NCBI GenBank assembly: GCA_049968515.1
Contig: JBMFQR010000001.1
Span: 55,152 to 119,151, forward strand
Reading direction: 5' to 3'
Origin: JAOACQ01 sp049968515
Lineage (GTDB): Bacteria; Spirochaetota; Brevinematia; Brevinematales; JAOACQ01
DNA length: 64,000 nt
Shown: in pieces, positions 50,346 to 58,423 of the stretch
Layout of the letters: every line of letters begins with the position of its first letter
How positions within the stretch are numbered: position 1 is the stretch's first letter
The notes under the pieces: generated by a model
The model's database searches: none
The model's input: the letters and a program-made list of their open reading frames with translations, nothing else
Told to the model about the DNA's origin: nothing
Made by a program: the position numbers and the translations under genes

Positions 50346-50810
50346 ATGAACCTTAATGCAGTGGAATTGTTCAAGATAGCCCAGCAGATAGAGCAAAAGG
50401 GTATAAATTTTTACAGAAAGGCTAAAGATTTTTCTAACGAGGAGAGTGAAAAGGAATTATTTAATAAACTTGAGAAGATGGAAATTGAACACTTGAAGTT
50501 TTTTACTTTGATGGAGAGAAAGGCAAAAAATTATAGCTATTGCGGTTCGGATGATGTTGATAGATACATAAAGGAACATTTTAATCCATCATTTTTTTCT
50601 GAGGATGATTCAAGGAAAATTGGTAAGGAATTGAAGACAACTGAGAATATTTTGAACTATGCGATAGAGAGAGAAAAGGATTCTATTGAGTTTTATCTTT
50701 TCCTTTCAAAGAATGTTTCCGGTGTTGATGAAAACTCAATGGCTGCTATAAGGACTATCATCCGTGAGGAAGAAAGCCATATAGAAATGCTAAAGGGGTT
50801 TTCATCTTGA
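50346..50810 (+). CDS. Ferritin-like (rubrerythrin-type) diiron protein
   Basis: A 154-residue helical protein with two halves carrying the ferritin-like diiron pattern: EQKGINFYRKAKDF then MEIEHLKFF, and EREKDSIEFYLFL then REEESHIEML. These supply the Glu and Glu-x-x-His ligands of a diiron centre. There is no rubredoxin domain, so it is not a full rubrerythrin. Members protect against peroxide or store iron in anaerobes and microaerobes; the role here is inferred. The start at 50346 follows GGAGG. It ends just before repeat copy B and the aroB gene. Confidence 0.85.
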   Translation: MNLNAVELFKIAQQIEQKGINFYRKAKDFSNEESEKELFNKLEKMEIEHLKFFTLMERKAKNYSYCGSDDVDRYIKEHFNPSFFSEDDSRKIGKELKTTENILNYAIEREKDSIEFYLFLSKNVSGVDENSMAAIRTIIREEESHIEMLKGFSS

Positions 50811-50832
50811 AACAAAAAGTCATCCGACAAAT

Positions 50833-50899
50833 CCTAAAAAGGTTTGGATAGTATAGCGACAGACTGCTATGGGTTGGCTTTCTTTCTTGCCGTTTAGGT
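50833..50899 (+). repeat. Copy B of a dispersed intergenic element
   Basis: This matches 6555-6624 over about 65 bases with some gaps: aaaaaggt-tggatag, tag-gcga, cagactgc, then ggctttctttcttgccgttt. The hairpin arm agactgc is kept, but the second arm is degenerate. It fills most of the gap between the ferritin-like gene and aroB. Confidence 0.5.
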
Positions 50900-50932
50900 G
50901 TAATATAATGTAAAAAAGTCGGGAGAGGCATA

Positions 50933-52039
50933 ATGCTAACAGTTAAGGTCTGGCTTAAAAAAAAGCTGGACTATTCTTATAACATTCATATTGGCAGCGG
51001 AATACTTACTGATGTGTTGGTTGGCTTTATTAAAGACAAAGGAATTTCTAAGATTGGTCTTGTTACCGATAGCAATTTGAAAAGTATATATTTCAAAGAA
51101 AGTTCACAACTCTTAAAAGATGTGGATGTTTTTACTTTTCCTGCAGGGGAAAGAAGTAAAAACATAAACACAGTTTTGAATCTTTTAGAGAGCCTTCTTA
51201 AGGCTGGATTTGATAGAAAGTCTCTTTTGATAGCATTTGGCGGTGGAGTTACTGGAGATATTGCTGGCTTTTTAGCTTCCATATATATGAGGGGTATTCC
51301 TTTTATACAGGTGCCGACATCACTTCTTGCTATGGTTGATAGTTCTATAGGTGGAAAAACTGGCGTAGATACTGAATTTGGCAAGAATTTGATAGGTACA
51401 TTCTTTCAGCCACAGATAGTCATAATTGATACATTATTTTTGAAAACACTGCCGGAATTGGAGATAATAAATGGAATGGCAGAGATAATAAAGCATGCTA
51501 TCATTATGGATAGCAAGTATTTCTGCCAACTTGAAGAGTTCAGTTTTACTTCTGAAGGTATTGATAGTTTTTTTACTCAAGCTATAATCAAGAGAAGCTG
51601 CGAGATAAAAGGAAGTGTTGTTTCAAAGGATGAAAAAGAAAGTGGCTTAAGGCAGATTCTAAATTTTGGTCATACGATTGGTCATGGATTTGAGAAGCTT
51701 TCAGATTATAACCTTTCCCATGGCATATGTGTGGCTATCGGGATGCTTGTTGAGGCAAATATTTCAAGAAATCTCGGGATTCTTCCTGAAGCCGATTTCA
51801 GAAGAATAAAGAACATTCTTGATAAATTTGGCTATTTGAATTATATCAATGAAGTAAGAAAAATTGACTTTTCCGATTTTTATTCGGTTATCTCAAGTGA
51901 TAAAAAGAACGTAAAGGGTGGGGTGAGATTTGTCATAATTGAGAGGATTGGAAAGGTTTATTCAAAGAATGGGCAATTTTCTTTTGAGATTGCAAAAGAA
52001 GATATAAAAAAATACCTTTATGAGATTTTAGAGATTTAG
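50933..52039 (+). CDS. aroB: 3-dehydroquinate synthase
   Basis: A 368-residue cytoplasmic enzyme for the second step of the shikimate pathway, closing DAHP to 3-dehydroquinate with NAD and a metal. Motifs: FPAGERSKN, IAFGGGVTGDIAGFLASIYM (NAD-binding), QVPTSLLAMVDSSIGGKTGV, NGMAEIIKHAII and the metal-ligand His residues in LNFGHTIGHGFEKL. Length is normal. GGGAGAGG precedes the start. No other aro genes are adjacent. Its last 4 bases overlap ndk on the opposite strand. Confidence 0.96.
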   Translation: MLTVKVWLKKKLDYSYNIHIGSGILTDVLVGFIKDKGISKIGLVTDSNLKSIYFKESSQLLKDVDVFTFPAGERSKNINTVLNLLESLLKAGFDRKSLLIAFGGGVTGDIAGFLASIYMRGIPFIQVPTSLLAMVDSSIGGKTGVDTEFGKNLIGTFFQPQIVIIDTLFLKTLPELEIINGMAEIIKHAIIMDSKYFCQLEEFSFTSEGIDSFFTQAIIKRSCEIKGSVVSKDEKESGLRQILNFGHTIGHGFEKLSDYNLSHGICVAIGMLVEANISRNLGILPEADFRRIKNILDKFGYLNYINEVRKIDFSDFYSVISSDKKNVKGGVRFVIIERIGKVYSKNGQFSFEIAKEDIKKYLYEILEI

Positions 52040-52488
52040 TATTCTTTGGCAACTGCTTTTTCCACAGATGGTATGGAAGCAAATTCTCCAAAAAGATAGG
52101 TAATTTCTCTTTTTGCCGAGGCTTTTGAGTCAGAGCCGTGAATTGCATTGTTGGGTAGTCCCTTCCCAAAGAGATTTCTTATTGTACCGGGTTTTGCTTT
52201 TGATGGGTCTGTATCACCCATAAGTATTCTGAAATCCTTGATTGCATTTTCTTTTTCCAGCACGAGTGCCATAACCTTATCGGAGATTGAAAAATTTATG
52301 AGTCTTGCATAGTAAGGTTGTCCTTTGTGTTGTTCGTAAAATTGTTCTGCAGATTTTTCTGTGAATTTCATAAGTCTTGCATGAATTATTTTAAACCCAT
52401 TTTCTTCAATTATTGAAATTATCTTTCCCATTACACCGGCTTTATAAGCGTCCGGTTTTATGATCGCAAGTGTTCTTTCAACTGCCAT
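52036..52488 (-). CDS. ndk: Nucleoside-diphosphate kinase
   Basis: A 150-residue cytoplasmic enzyme that balances NTP and dNTP pools by moving the gamma phosphate through a phosphohistidine. The active-site His is H117 in LPNNAIHGSDS. ERTLAIIKPDAYKAGVMGKI opens the fold, and FSISDKVMALVLEKENAI and GDTDPSKAKPGTIR match the family. GAGGGG precedes the start. It is monocistronic and converges on aroB with a 4-base overlap, back to back with the rimP promoter region. Confidence 0.96.
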   Translation of the reverse strand: MAVERTLAIIKPDAYKAGVMGKIISIIEENGFKIIHARLMKFTEKSAEQFYEQHKGQPYYARLINFSISDKVMALVLEKENAIKDFRILMGDTDPSKAKPGTIRNLFGKGLPNNAIHGSDSKASAKREITYLFGEFASIPSVEKAVAKEY

Positions 52489-52559
52489 TTTTCCCCTCGA
52501 GGCTTTTTTAAAATTTTCGGTATTTTTATTTTTTTTTTAATTTTTTCCCCTATTTTATT

Positions 52560-52588
52560 TTGACATATTTTCCTATTTTATTTAAAAT
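52560..52588 (+). promoter_or_regulatory. Sigma-70 promoter of the rimP-nusA-infB operon
   Basis: TTGACA (52560-52565), a 17-base spacer and TAAAAT (52583-52588). It gives a leader of about 125 bases that carries a terminator-like hairpin. Confidence 0.8.
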
Positions 52589-52646
52589 AAATCAGTTAAA
52601 CTCAATAAGGTTGTTCTTCCTGAGGGTGGATAAACCAATTTTTGAG

Positions 52647-52702
52647 GGGTTGTTACCTGAAACCCTATAGGGGGACAGGATTAAACAACACCCTATTTTT
52701 TT
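52647..52702 (+). terminator. Leader terminator (attenuator) of the rimP operon
   Basis: GGGTTGTT (52647-52654) pairs with AACAA-CA-CCC (52684-52693, two-base bulge). Inside, CCTG (52656-52659) pairs with CAGG (52676-52679) and CCC with GGG. TATTTTTTT follows (52694-52702). It lies 20 bases before the rimP start and after the promoter, so it should act as an attenuator rather than end an upstream gene, since the preceding gene is on the other strand. Confidence 0.7.
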
Positions 52703-52722
52703 ATAGAAAATGGAGTAGATAA

Positions 52723-53190
52723 TTGAAAGAAAAGATAAAGCAAATTGTAATGGATACTATAAAGGAGCTTGGTTATTTCTGTGTTGAGGTCAATATTATG
52801 ATAACCAAAAACAACAGAAAATTGAAGGTGGTTATCTACAAAAAGGGAAGCAACATAAGTATGAATGATTGTAGTGATGTGAGTCTTGTTTTAAGGAAGA
52901 GACTTGATATGGAAATAAATGGCTTTTCTGAGAATTACGATTTGATTGTAGAGTCTCCGGGTGTAAACAGAAGGTTAAAAAATCTGGATGAGATTTCGAT
53001 GTTCGATGACAGGGAAATGGAGTTTAATTTAAAAAACAAAATTGAGAACTTGAGTAAAATTGTAGGATGGGTTAAAAAAATAAGTGGCAATAAACTTGAA
53101 ATTATGGATAAAAACAATATAATCTATAATGTCGAGTGGGATAATGTCTCGAGTGCCAAACTATATTTTGACATAAAGAAATATATTTAG
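52723..53190 (+). CDS. rimP: Ribosome maturation factor RimP
   Basis: A 155-residue RimP, needed for maturation of the 30S subunit. The N-terminal domain shows DTIKELGYFCVEVNIMITKN and the conserved DLIVESPGVNRRLKNLDEIS lies at about 69-88; the second SH3-like domain follows. Similarity is moderate, but its place before nusA, infB and rbfA is decisive, as this order is conserved in bacteria. The start is a TTG eight bases after GGAG. The leader has an attenuator-like hairpin. Confidence 0.9.
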   Translation: MKEKIKQIVMDTIKELGYFCVEVNIMITKNNRKLKVVIYKKGSNISMNDCSDVSLVLRKRLDMEINGFSENYDLIVESPGVNRRLKNLDEISMFDDREMEFNLKNKIENLSKIVGWVKKISGNKLEIMDKNNIIYNVEWDNVSSAKLYFDIKKYI

Positions 53191-53203
53191 TCTGGAGGAA
53201 ATG

Positions 53204-54553
53204 ATGTCTGTTTCGGCTTATTTATCTGAGTTTGCTAAAGAAAATAATATCTCTGAAGAGCTTGCATCTCAGATCTTAAGGGAGGCTTTTTTAATAATAT
53301 ACAGGAAGAAAATGGGGAAAGATTATAACAATCTTGAAGTAGAAATAGGAAAGAAGATAAATCTTTATCAGGTAAAACAGGTTTCTGAAGAGATTACCGA
53401 CGAAGTTACCCAGATAGGTATTGAAGAAGCAAAAAACTATACAAAGAAGAAAAACCTGAATTTTGGAGATGTTGTTTATGTTCCTGTAAATCTTGAAGAG
53501 TATGGAAGAAACCTCGCCCAGATATTGAAGCAGGTTTTAAAGCAAAAAGTGGTCGAGATACACAAGGATATAATTTATAATGAGTATAAAAGCAAGGTAG
53601 GAGAACTGGTCTTTGGTAAGATAAAGTCCAGGGTTGAGAGGAGAAATCCGGGTTATTACGTTTCTATCGAGCCAAAAGAGGTTGAGGCTTTTCTTCCACT
53701 CGAAAACGTTTCACCAGATGAAGAATTTGAAAGGGGGGATATAATCAAGGCTATTCTGGTGAAGGTTAATCCCTCAGATTCAACGGAGGAGTCCCAGCTT
53801 ATTTTATCTAGAACCACCGAGGATTTTGTGAAGCAACTTCTGATAATGAATATTCCAGAGATTTCTGATGGGACTTTTGTTATAAAAGCAATGGCAAGAA
53901 AGCCGGGTGAGGTCACAAAAATCGTATTGTTTTCAAACAATGAAGCCATAGATCCAGTAAGTGTGACAGTTGGCAAACAGGGGTTAAGGATCAAACCCAT
54001 TAGAGCAGAGCTCGGTTCTGAAAGGCTTGAATTGATAAGATGGAATGATGACCCCAAGATTTTGATAAAAAATGTGATAACAGCAAGCAGGGTGTTGAAG
54101 AACAGGATTCCAGAAATATACCATATAGATATGAACTGGGAAGAAAAAACCGCTTCAGTGGTTGTCCCAAATGAGTTTGTAGCACCATTGATAGGCAAGA
54201 AGGGTTCTCATCAGAGAATGCTTGAGAAGTTGACTGACTGGCACATAGTCTTTGTCCCTTATTCTGAATACGAGGTAAAAATTGCTGAGAAGCAGAAGCA
54301 GATTGATCAGATTCTTGGTATTGCAGAAGAAGAGGAGGTTGAGTTTATAGAAGAGGAAAGCATTCCAATAACAATGTTGCCATTTTCTAAAAAGCAGATT
54401 AAAATTTTAAAGAATGCAGGTTTTGAAGATGTTGCTGAAATTATAGAATATTCAATAGAAGAACTTGCCAACAAGTGTGAAATAAGTCTTGATGAAGCAA
54501 TGGAAATATGGAAGGTGATTGAAGATAATGTCGAAATTGAGGAAACAGAGTAA
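53204..54553 (+). CDS. nusA: Transcription termination/antitermination factor NusA
   Basis: A 449-residue NusA that binds RNA polymerase and nascent RNA. The order is N-terminal polymerase-binding domain (1-120), S1 (about 125-195, EVEAFLPLENVSPDEEFERG), two KH domains (about 200-345, including VTVGKQGLRIKPIRAELGSE and NEFVAPLIGKKGSHQRMLEK) and a short helix-hairpin-helix-like C-terminus (KQIKILKNAGFEDVAEIIEY). The start at 53204 is five bases after GGAGG; an ATG at 53201 is too close to the site. It lies between rimP and infB in the usual order. Confidence 0.96.
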   Translation: MSVSAYLSEFAKENNISEELASQILREAFLIIYRKKMGKDYNNLEVEIGKKINLYQVKQVSEEITDEVTQIGIEEAKNYTKKKNLNFGDVVYVPVNLEEYGRNLAQILKQVLKQKVVEIHKDIIYNEYKSKVGELVFGKIKSRVERRNPGYYVSIEPKEVEAFLPLENVSPDEEFERGDIIKAILVKVNPSDSTEESQLILSRTTEDFVKQLLIMNIPEISDGTFVIKAMARKPGEVTKIVLFSNNEAIDPVSVTVGKQGLRIKPIRAELGSERLELIRWNDDPKILIKNVITASRVLKNRIPEIYHIDMNWEEKTASVVVPNEFVAPLIGKKGSHQRMLEKLTDWHIVFVPYSEYEVKIAEKQKQIDQILGIAEEEEVEFIEEESIPITMLPFSKKQIKILKNAGFEDVAEIIEYSIEELANKCEISLDEAMEIWKVIEDNVEIEETE

Positions 54554-54586
54554 TTTTTTTGTAATTTATTAAGGAGCATTTAATAT

Positions 54587-56815
54587 ATGCCAGATGAAGA
54601 GAAGAAAGTTGTCAAGAAAAAAATAAAGCTAAAAGTTTCAAAGCCTAAAGAGACAAAAGCTGTAGAGGAAAAAGCTAAAGAAAAGGTAGTTGACACAGAT
54701 CATTTGAAGAAGATGAATGAGAAGGTTAAAAAAGAGCTTGAGATTAAAAAGCCAGAAGATAAAAAAATATCTGAATTCCGAAGATTCAAGAGATATGAAT
54801 CAAAGGAAAGGAAAGAAGACAGAAAAGGAACAAGAGAAAGAGTTTTTGATAAAAAGGTTGCTTTTCAGAAGAGGGTGATTGTTGAAGCTCCTGTTGATAA
54901 ATCCCATCAGTGGAGAGAAAAACAAAAGGGCATTTCACTTGAAAAGTCAGAGGGTATCTTTTTAAAAGAAAAGTATAAGAGCAAAGAGGAAGAGGTGCTT
55001 CTTTCCAAAATGGAAGGCTCAATCAAGAAAAAGGCAAAGAAGGGTGAGGCTGTTGTTCCACCTGAAATTGAAATACAGGAAGTTATTACCATTGGTGAGC
55101 TTGCAAAAAAGATGAATTTAAAAGCGTCGGAAATTATACAGAAGCTTATTGAGTTGGGGGTTACTGCCACGATAAATGATTCGATAGATTCTGATACTGC
55201 CACAATACTTGCCAGTGAGTATAACTGCAGGGTGAATGTGAAAAGTTTGAAGGATGAGATTGAAATTAAAGAAGAAGAAGACAGGCCGGAAGACTTAAAG
55301 CCACGTCCACCAGTAGTTACAATAATGGGACATGTTGACCACGGAAAGACAAAATTGCTTGATGCTATAAGGAATTCCTCAATTGCAGAGCATGAGACAG
55401 GAGGGATAACCCAGCATATAGGGGCCTACAGGGTTAAGACAAAGAATGGAGAAATAACCTTTATTGATACTCCAGGCCATGAGGCATTTACATCTCTCAG
55501 GGCAAGAGGTGCAAATGTTACAGACATTGTGATTCTTGTTGTATCGGCTGTGGAAGGTGTAATGCCGCAGACGATTGAGGCAATAAACCATGCTAAAGCA
55601 GCAAATGTGCCGATCATTGTGGCTGTAAATAAAATAGACCTCCCTGATGCAAATCCAGAAAGGTGCAGACAGCAGCTTGCCGAATATGGGCTGCTGTGTG
55701 AAGAGTGGGGAGGAGATACGCTTTTTGTTAATGTGTCTGCATTAAAGAAACAGGGAATTAACGAATTATTGGAAAGCATTTTGCTTCAGGCTGAGATGAT
55801 GGAACTAAAGGCAAATCCTTCAAAGAGGGGATGGGGGTATGTCATTGAGGCTAAAATGGATGTAGGGAGAGGACCTGTTGCCACTATTATAGTAAAAAAT
55901 GGCTGTATTAGGACATGTGATTACTTTGTTGTTGGTACAACAAATGGTAAGGTTAGGGGAATGTTTGATGAGATGGGAAACAAGTTAAGCATTGCATATC
56001 CCTCATATCCGGTGGAGATAATGGGATTTGAAGTTGTTCCTATGGCTGGGGAAAAATTTTATGTTGTCGAAAATGAAGATGTTGCCAGATATATTTCCCA
56101 GAAAAGGCTTGAATTAAAAAAGCTTGAGGAAATCAAAAATATCAAGAAGATTCAAATGGCGACTGCAGCCGAGGCTTTATCAGAAAAGCCAGTTGAAGAG
56201 ATCAAATTGATTATAAAAGGAGATGTTCAGGGTTCGATAGAGGCTATAAAAACCTCTCTTGAGAAATTAAATAGAGAAAACATAAGGATAACAGTTTTGC
56301 ATTCTGGTGTTGGAGCTGTTCTTGAGAGTGATGTTATGCTTGCCTCTGCAAATGCAAATAATTTAAAGTCAAAGGCTATAATACTCGCCTTCAGAGTAAG
56401 AGTGGATTCTATGGCAAAGGAAAAGGCGGAGGTTGAGGGAGTTACAATCAAGAGAGAAAATATAATTTATGAATTGATAGAATATGTTGAAGGTATTATC
56501 AAAGGAATGGAAAGAACTGAATATGTGGAGCAGATTATCGGGACAGCAGAGATAAAGGAGATATTCAAGATAAAGGATGTAGGCAAGGTTGCTGGTTGTA
56601 TGGTTACAAAGGGATATATAAGAAAATCAGAGAATGTAAGAATATTCAGGGAAGGTCTGCTTATCTGGGACGGGAAAATCTCGTCTCTGAAGAGATTTAC
56701 GGAGGATGCTGCCGAGGTGCAAGAAGGTTTTGACTGCGGTATATCTTTCCAGAATTTTGAGAATTTTAAGAAAGGTGATGTTATTGAATGTTACTCTAAA
56801 AAGGAGAAGGTTTAA
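54587..56815 (+). CDS. infB: Translation initiation factor IF-2
   Basis: A 742-residue GTPase that brings initiator tRNA to the 30S subunit. The highly charged Lys/Glu N-terminus (1-160) precedes an IF2_N domain (VITIGELAKKMNLKASEIIQ). The G domain starts with GHVDHGKTKLLDAI (G1, Lys254), then DTPGHEAFTSLRARG (G3) and NKIDLPDANPERCRQQ (G4). Domains II to IV follow (KGDVQGSIEAIKTSLEKL). AAGGAG precedes the start by ten bases, slightly long. rbfA begins directly after the stop. Confidence 0.97.
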   Translation: MPDEEKKVVKKKIKLKVSKPKETKAVEEKAKEKVVDTDHLKKMNEKVKKELEIKKPEDKKISEFRRFKRYESKERKEDRKGTRERVFDKKVAFQKRVIVEAPVDKSHQWREKQKGISLEKSEGIFLKEKYKSKEEEVLLSKMEGSIKKKAKKGEAVVPPEIEIQEVITIGELAKKMNLKASEIIQKLIELGVTATINDSIDSDTATILASEYNCRVNVKSLKDEIEIKEEEDRPEDLKPRPPVVTIMGHVDHGKTKLLDAIRNSSIAEHETGGITQHIGAYRVKTKNGEITFIDTPGHEAFTSLRARGANVTDIVILVVSAVEGVMPQTIEAINHAKAANVPIIVAVNKIDLPDANPERCRQQLAEYGLLCEEWGGDTLFVNVSALKKQGINELLESILLQAEMMELKANPSKRGWGYVIEAKMDVGRGPVATIIVKNGCIRTCDYFVVGTTNGKVRGMFDEMGNKLSIAYPSYPVEIMGFEVVPMAGEKFYVVENEDVARYISQKRLELKKLEEIKNIKKIQMATAAEALSEKPVEEIKLIIKGDVQGSIEAIKTSLEKLNRENIRITVLHSGVGAVLESDVMLASANANNLKSKAIILAFRVRVDSMAKEKAEVEGVTIKRENIIYELIEYVEGIIKGMERTEYVEQIIGTAEIKEIFKIKDVGKVAGCMVTKGYIRKSENVRIFREGLLIWDGKISSLKRFTEDAAEVQEGFDCGISFQNFENFKKGDVIECYSKKEKV

Positions 56816-57193
56816 ATGGCAACATCCAGAAGAATTGAGAAGGTGAATAAGACTTTAATGAAAGAAATAAGCGAGGTTATCTTCAAAGATTTAAAAGATC
56901 CGAGGCTCACCACAATGATTTCAGTGGTTGAGTGTTCGATGTCAGGCGATATGAAGAACTTGAAGGTAAAGGTAAGTCTTTTTGGTGGGACAGAAATTGA
57001 ACAGCTCAAATCCCTCAATGCTTTAAACCATGCCTCTGGATACATAAGTTCTATTATTAGCAAATCCTTGAGATTGAGATATGCCCCCTCAATAAAATTT
57101 GAAAGGACGGATTCCATTTCAAGCGGTGTTGATATGTACTTCAAATTAAAGGAATTAGTAAATGGGGAAGAGTTTCAGGATTCTCAAAAATAG
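56816..57193 (+). CDS. rbfA: Ribosome-binding factor A
   Basis: A 125-residue RbfA, a KH-type protein that helps mature the 5' end of 16S rRNA on the 30S subunit, notably in the cold. RRIEKVNKTLMKEISEVIFK, DLKDPRLTTMISVVECSMSG and the C-terminal LRLRYAPSIKFERTDSISSG are family blocks. It starts right after infB, with AAGGAG as ribosome site, and overlaps nrnA by 32 bases. It belongs to the rimP-nusA-infB operon. Confidence 0.95.
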   Translation: MATSRRIEKVNKTLMKEISEVIFKDLKDPRLTTMISVVECSMSGDMKNLKVKVSLFGGTEIEQLKSLNALNHASGYISSIISKSLRLRYAPSIKFERTDSISSGVDMYFKLKELVNGEEFQDSQK

Positions 57194-58160
57194 AGTTTTA
57201 AGAAAGAATTTAAAGAAACTTCATAAGATTATTGAGGCATCAAAAAAGGTTCTTATAACCGGCCACATCAATACAGATGGGGATAATATTTCGAGCCAGC
57301 TTGCCTTGGCTTCTTATCTTGAGAATATAAACAAGCCTTTTGATATTGTATGGAGTGAGAGGGTTCCTGAAAGTTTTGAATTTATTAGAGGTGTGGAAAA
57401 AATAAAAGTTCTTGATGAGAAGATAAATTTTTCTGAATATGATATTGTGATTGTTGTTGATTCTGGAGATCTTAAGAGAATCGGAAAGCTTTCTGAGTAT
57501 GTTGATGGCAAATTTATTGTTAATTTAGACCATCACAAAGGGAATACAAACTTTGGAAATCTGAATATCGTTGTTGAAAATGCAAGTAGTATAGGGGAAC
57601 TTCTTTTTTATTTCTTTACTTTGAATAAAATTGAGATTTCGAGCGAAATAGCCTTCTATCTTTATGTTTCAATCGTTTCCGATACTGGCTTTTTCAGATT
57701 TGATTCAATGCATCCTGATGTTCATATTATTGCAAGCAAGCTACTTGAAAAAGGCATAAATACTTATGAGATAAATCTCTGTCTTAACCAGAGTAAGAGC
57801 CTTGCCTATCTTAAGTATCTCAAGCTTGTTCTTAACAGGCTTAAACTTGAAATGGATAATAGAGTTTGTTATTCTTACCTTTTGAAAGAGGATTTTGATG
57901 AAAATAACAATCTTGAGACCGATAGCCTTGTTGAATATCTCGGAATTTTAAGAACTGTTTCGGTTTATTTTCTAATTAAGGAGAAGGAAAAGGGGATATA
58001 TAATATAAGCCTCAGGAGTAAGTTTGATGTTGATGTTTCAAGGATTGCCTCAAACTTTGGCGGAGGGGGACATATGAGAGCGGCTGGTTGCAGGGTTGAT
58101 GGCCTTTCGCTTGAAGAGGCGAAAGAAAAGCTTTTAAATCTTATCGGAAAAGAATTATAA
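57162..58160 (+). CDS. nrnA: DHH-family oligoribonuclease/pAp phosphatase NrnA-like
   Basis: A 332-residue DHH-DHHA1 phosphoesterase that degrades nanoRNA and often 3'-phosphoadenosine 5'-phosphate. Metal-site motifs are GHINTDGDNISSQLAL (about 33-48; usual PDGD reads TDGD), IVVDSGDLKRIGKL and NLDHHKGNTNFG. The C-terminal DHHA1 domain ends in FGGGGHMRAAGCRV. The start overlaps rbfA by 32 bases and has GGA upstream, giving coupling. This gene commonly follows rbfA in bacteria. It is the last gene of the operon before the sRNA locus and its terminator. Confidence 0.92.
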   Translation: MGKSFRILKNRVLRKNLKKLHKIIEASKKVLITGHINTDGDNISSQLALASYLENINKPFDIVWSERVPESFEFIRGVEKIKVLDEKINFSEYDIVIVVDSGDLKRIGKLSEYVDGKFIVNLDHHKGNTNFGNLNIVVENASSIGELLFYFFTLNKIEISSEIAFYLYVSIVSDTGFFRFDSMHPDVHIIASKLLEKGINTYEINLCLNQSKSLAYLKYLKLVLNRLKLEMDNRVCYSYLLKEDFDENNNLETDSLVEYLGILRTVSVYFLIKEKEKGIYNISLRSKFDVDVSRIASNFGGGGHMRAAGCRVDGLSLEEAKEKLLNLIGKEL

Positions 58161-58222
58161 CTTTCGTTGGGGATCAGTATTGTCTCTGGCAATGCAATAA
58201 AATTAATATTTTCAAAAAATTC

Positions 58223-58249
58223 TAAATCATTTTTTCAAGTTACCGATAA
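58223..58249 (+). promoter_or_regulatory. Sigma-28 promoter of a small RNA
   Basis: TAAA (58223-58226), exactly 15 bases, then ACCGATAA (58242-58249), seven of eight matches to the FliA -10 GCCGATAA. It is a better match than the flaB promoter. The expected start is near 58256, with no gene before the terminator at 58357. Confidence 0.7.
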
Positions 58250-58255
58250 ATTCAA

Positions 58256-58368
58256 ATGTGCAGAATATGATTCCCCTCCCGAATTCTGCAGGCTCACGAA
58301 AGTGAGTGATGTAAGAAGGCCTGGGGTTGGTTTAACATTATGTAACGACCCCAGGCCTAAATTTTTTT
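58256..58368 (+). ncRNA. Candidate sigma-28-dependent small RNA
   Basis: About 113 bases with three successive hairpins. Hairpin 1: TGCAGAAT (58259-58266) with ATTCTGCA (58283-58290), or an inner ATTC/GAAT form; either way CCCTCCC stays in the loop. Hairpin 2: CTCAC-GAAA-GTGAG (58293-58306) with a GNRA loop. Hairpin 3: a 12-bp GC-rich stem (58318-58329 with 58346-58357, one G-U) followed by seven T (58362-58368), a strong terminator. The CCCUCCC loop is complementary to GGAGG ribosome sites, which suggests translational control. The terminator may also end the nrnA operon. The open frame 58167-58370 is rejected as coding. Confidence 0.65.
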
Positions 58369-58423
58369 AGTAGATAATTGATAGTGGAGCTATTTAGCTT
58401 TAGCATTCTCCGGGATGTTTGTG

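Noticed and set aside
52595..52650. Known riboswitch in the rimP leader
   Set aside because: No match to conserved cores of SAM, TPP, lysine, glycine, preQ1 or cyclic di-GMP classes that I can recall.
53656..54198. 180-codon open frame on the minus strand
   Set aside because: It is a mirror frame of nusA; the plus-strand gene is certain.
58167..58370. 67-codon open frame after nrnA
   Set aside because: It runs through a sigma-28 promoter, three hairpins and a terminator; no ribosome site and no protein-like pattern.
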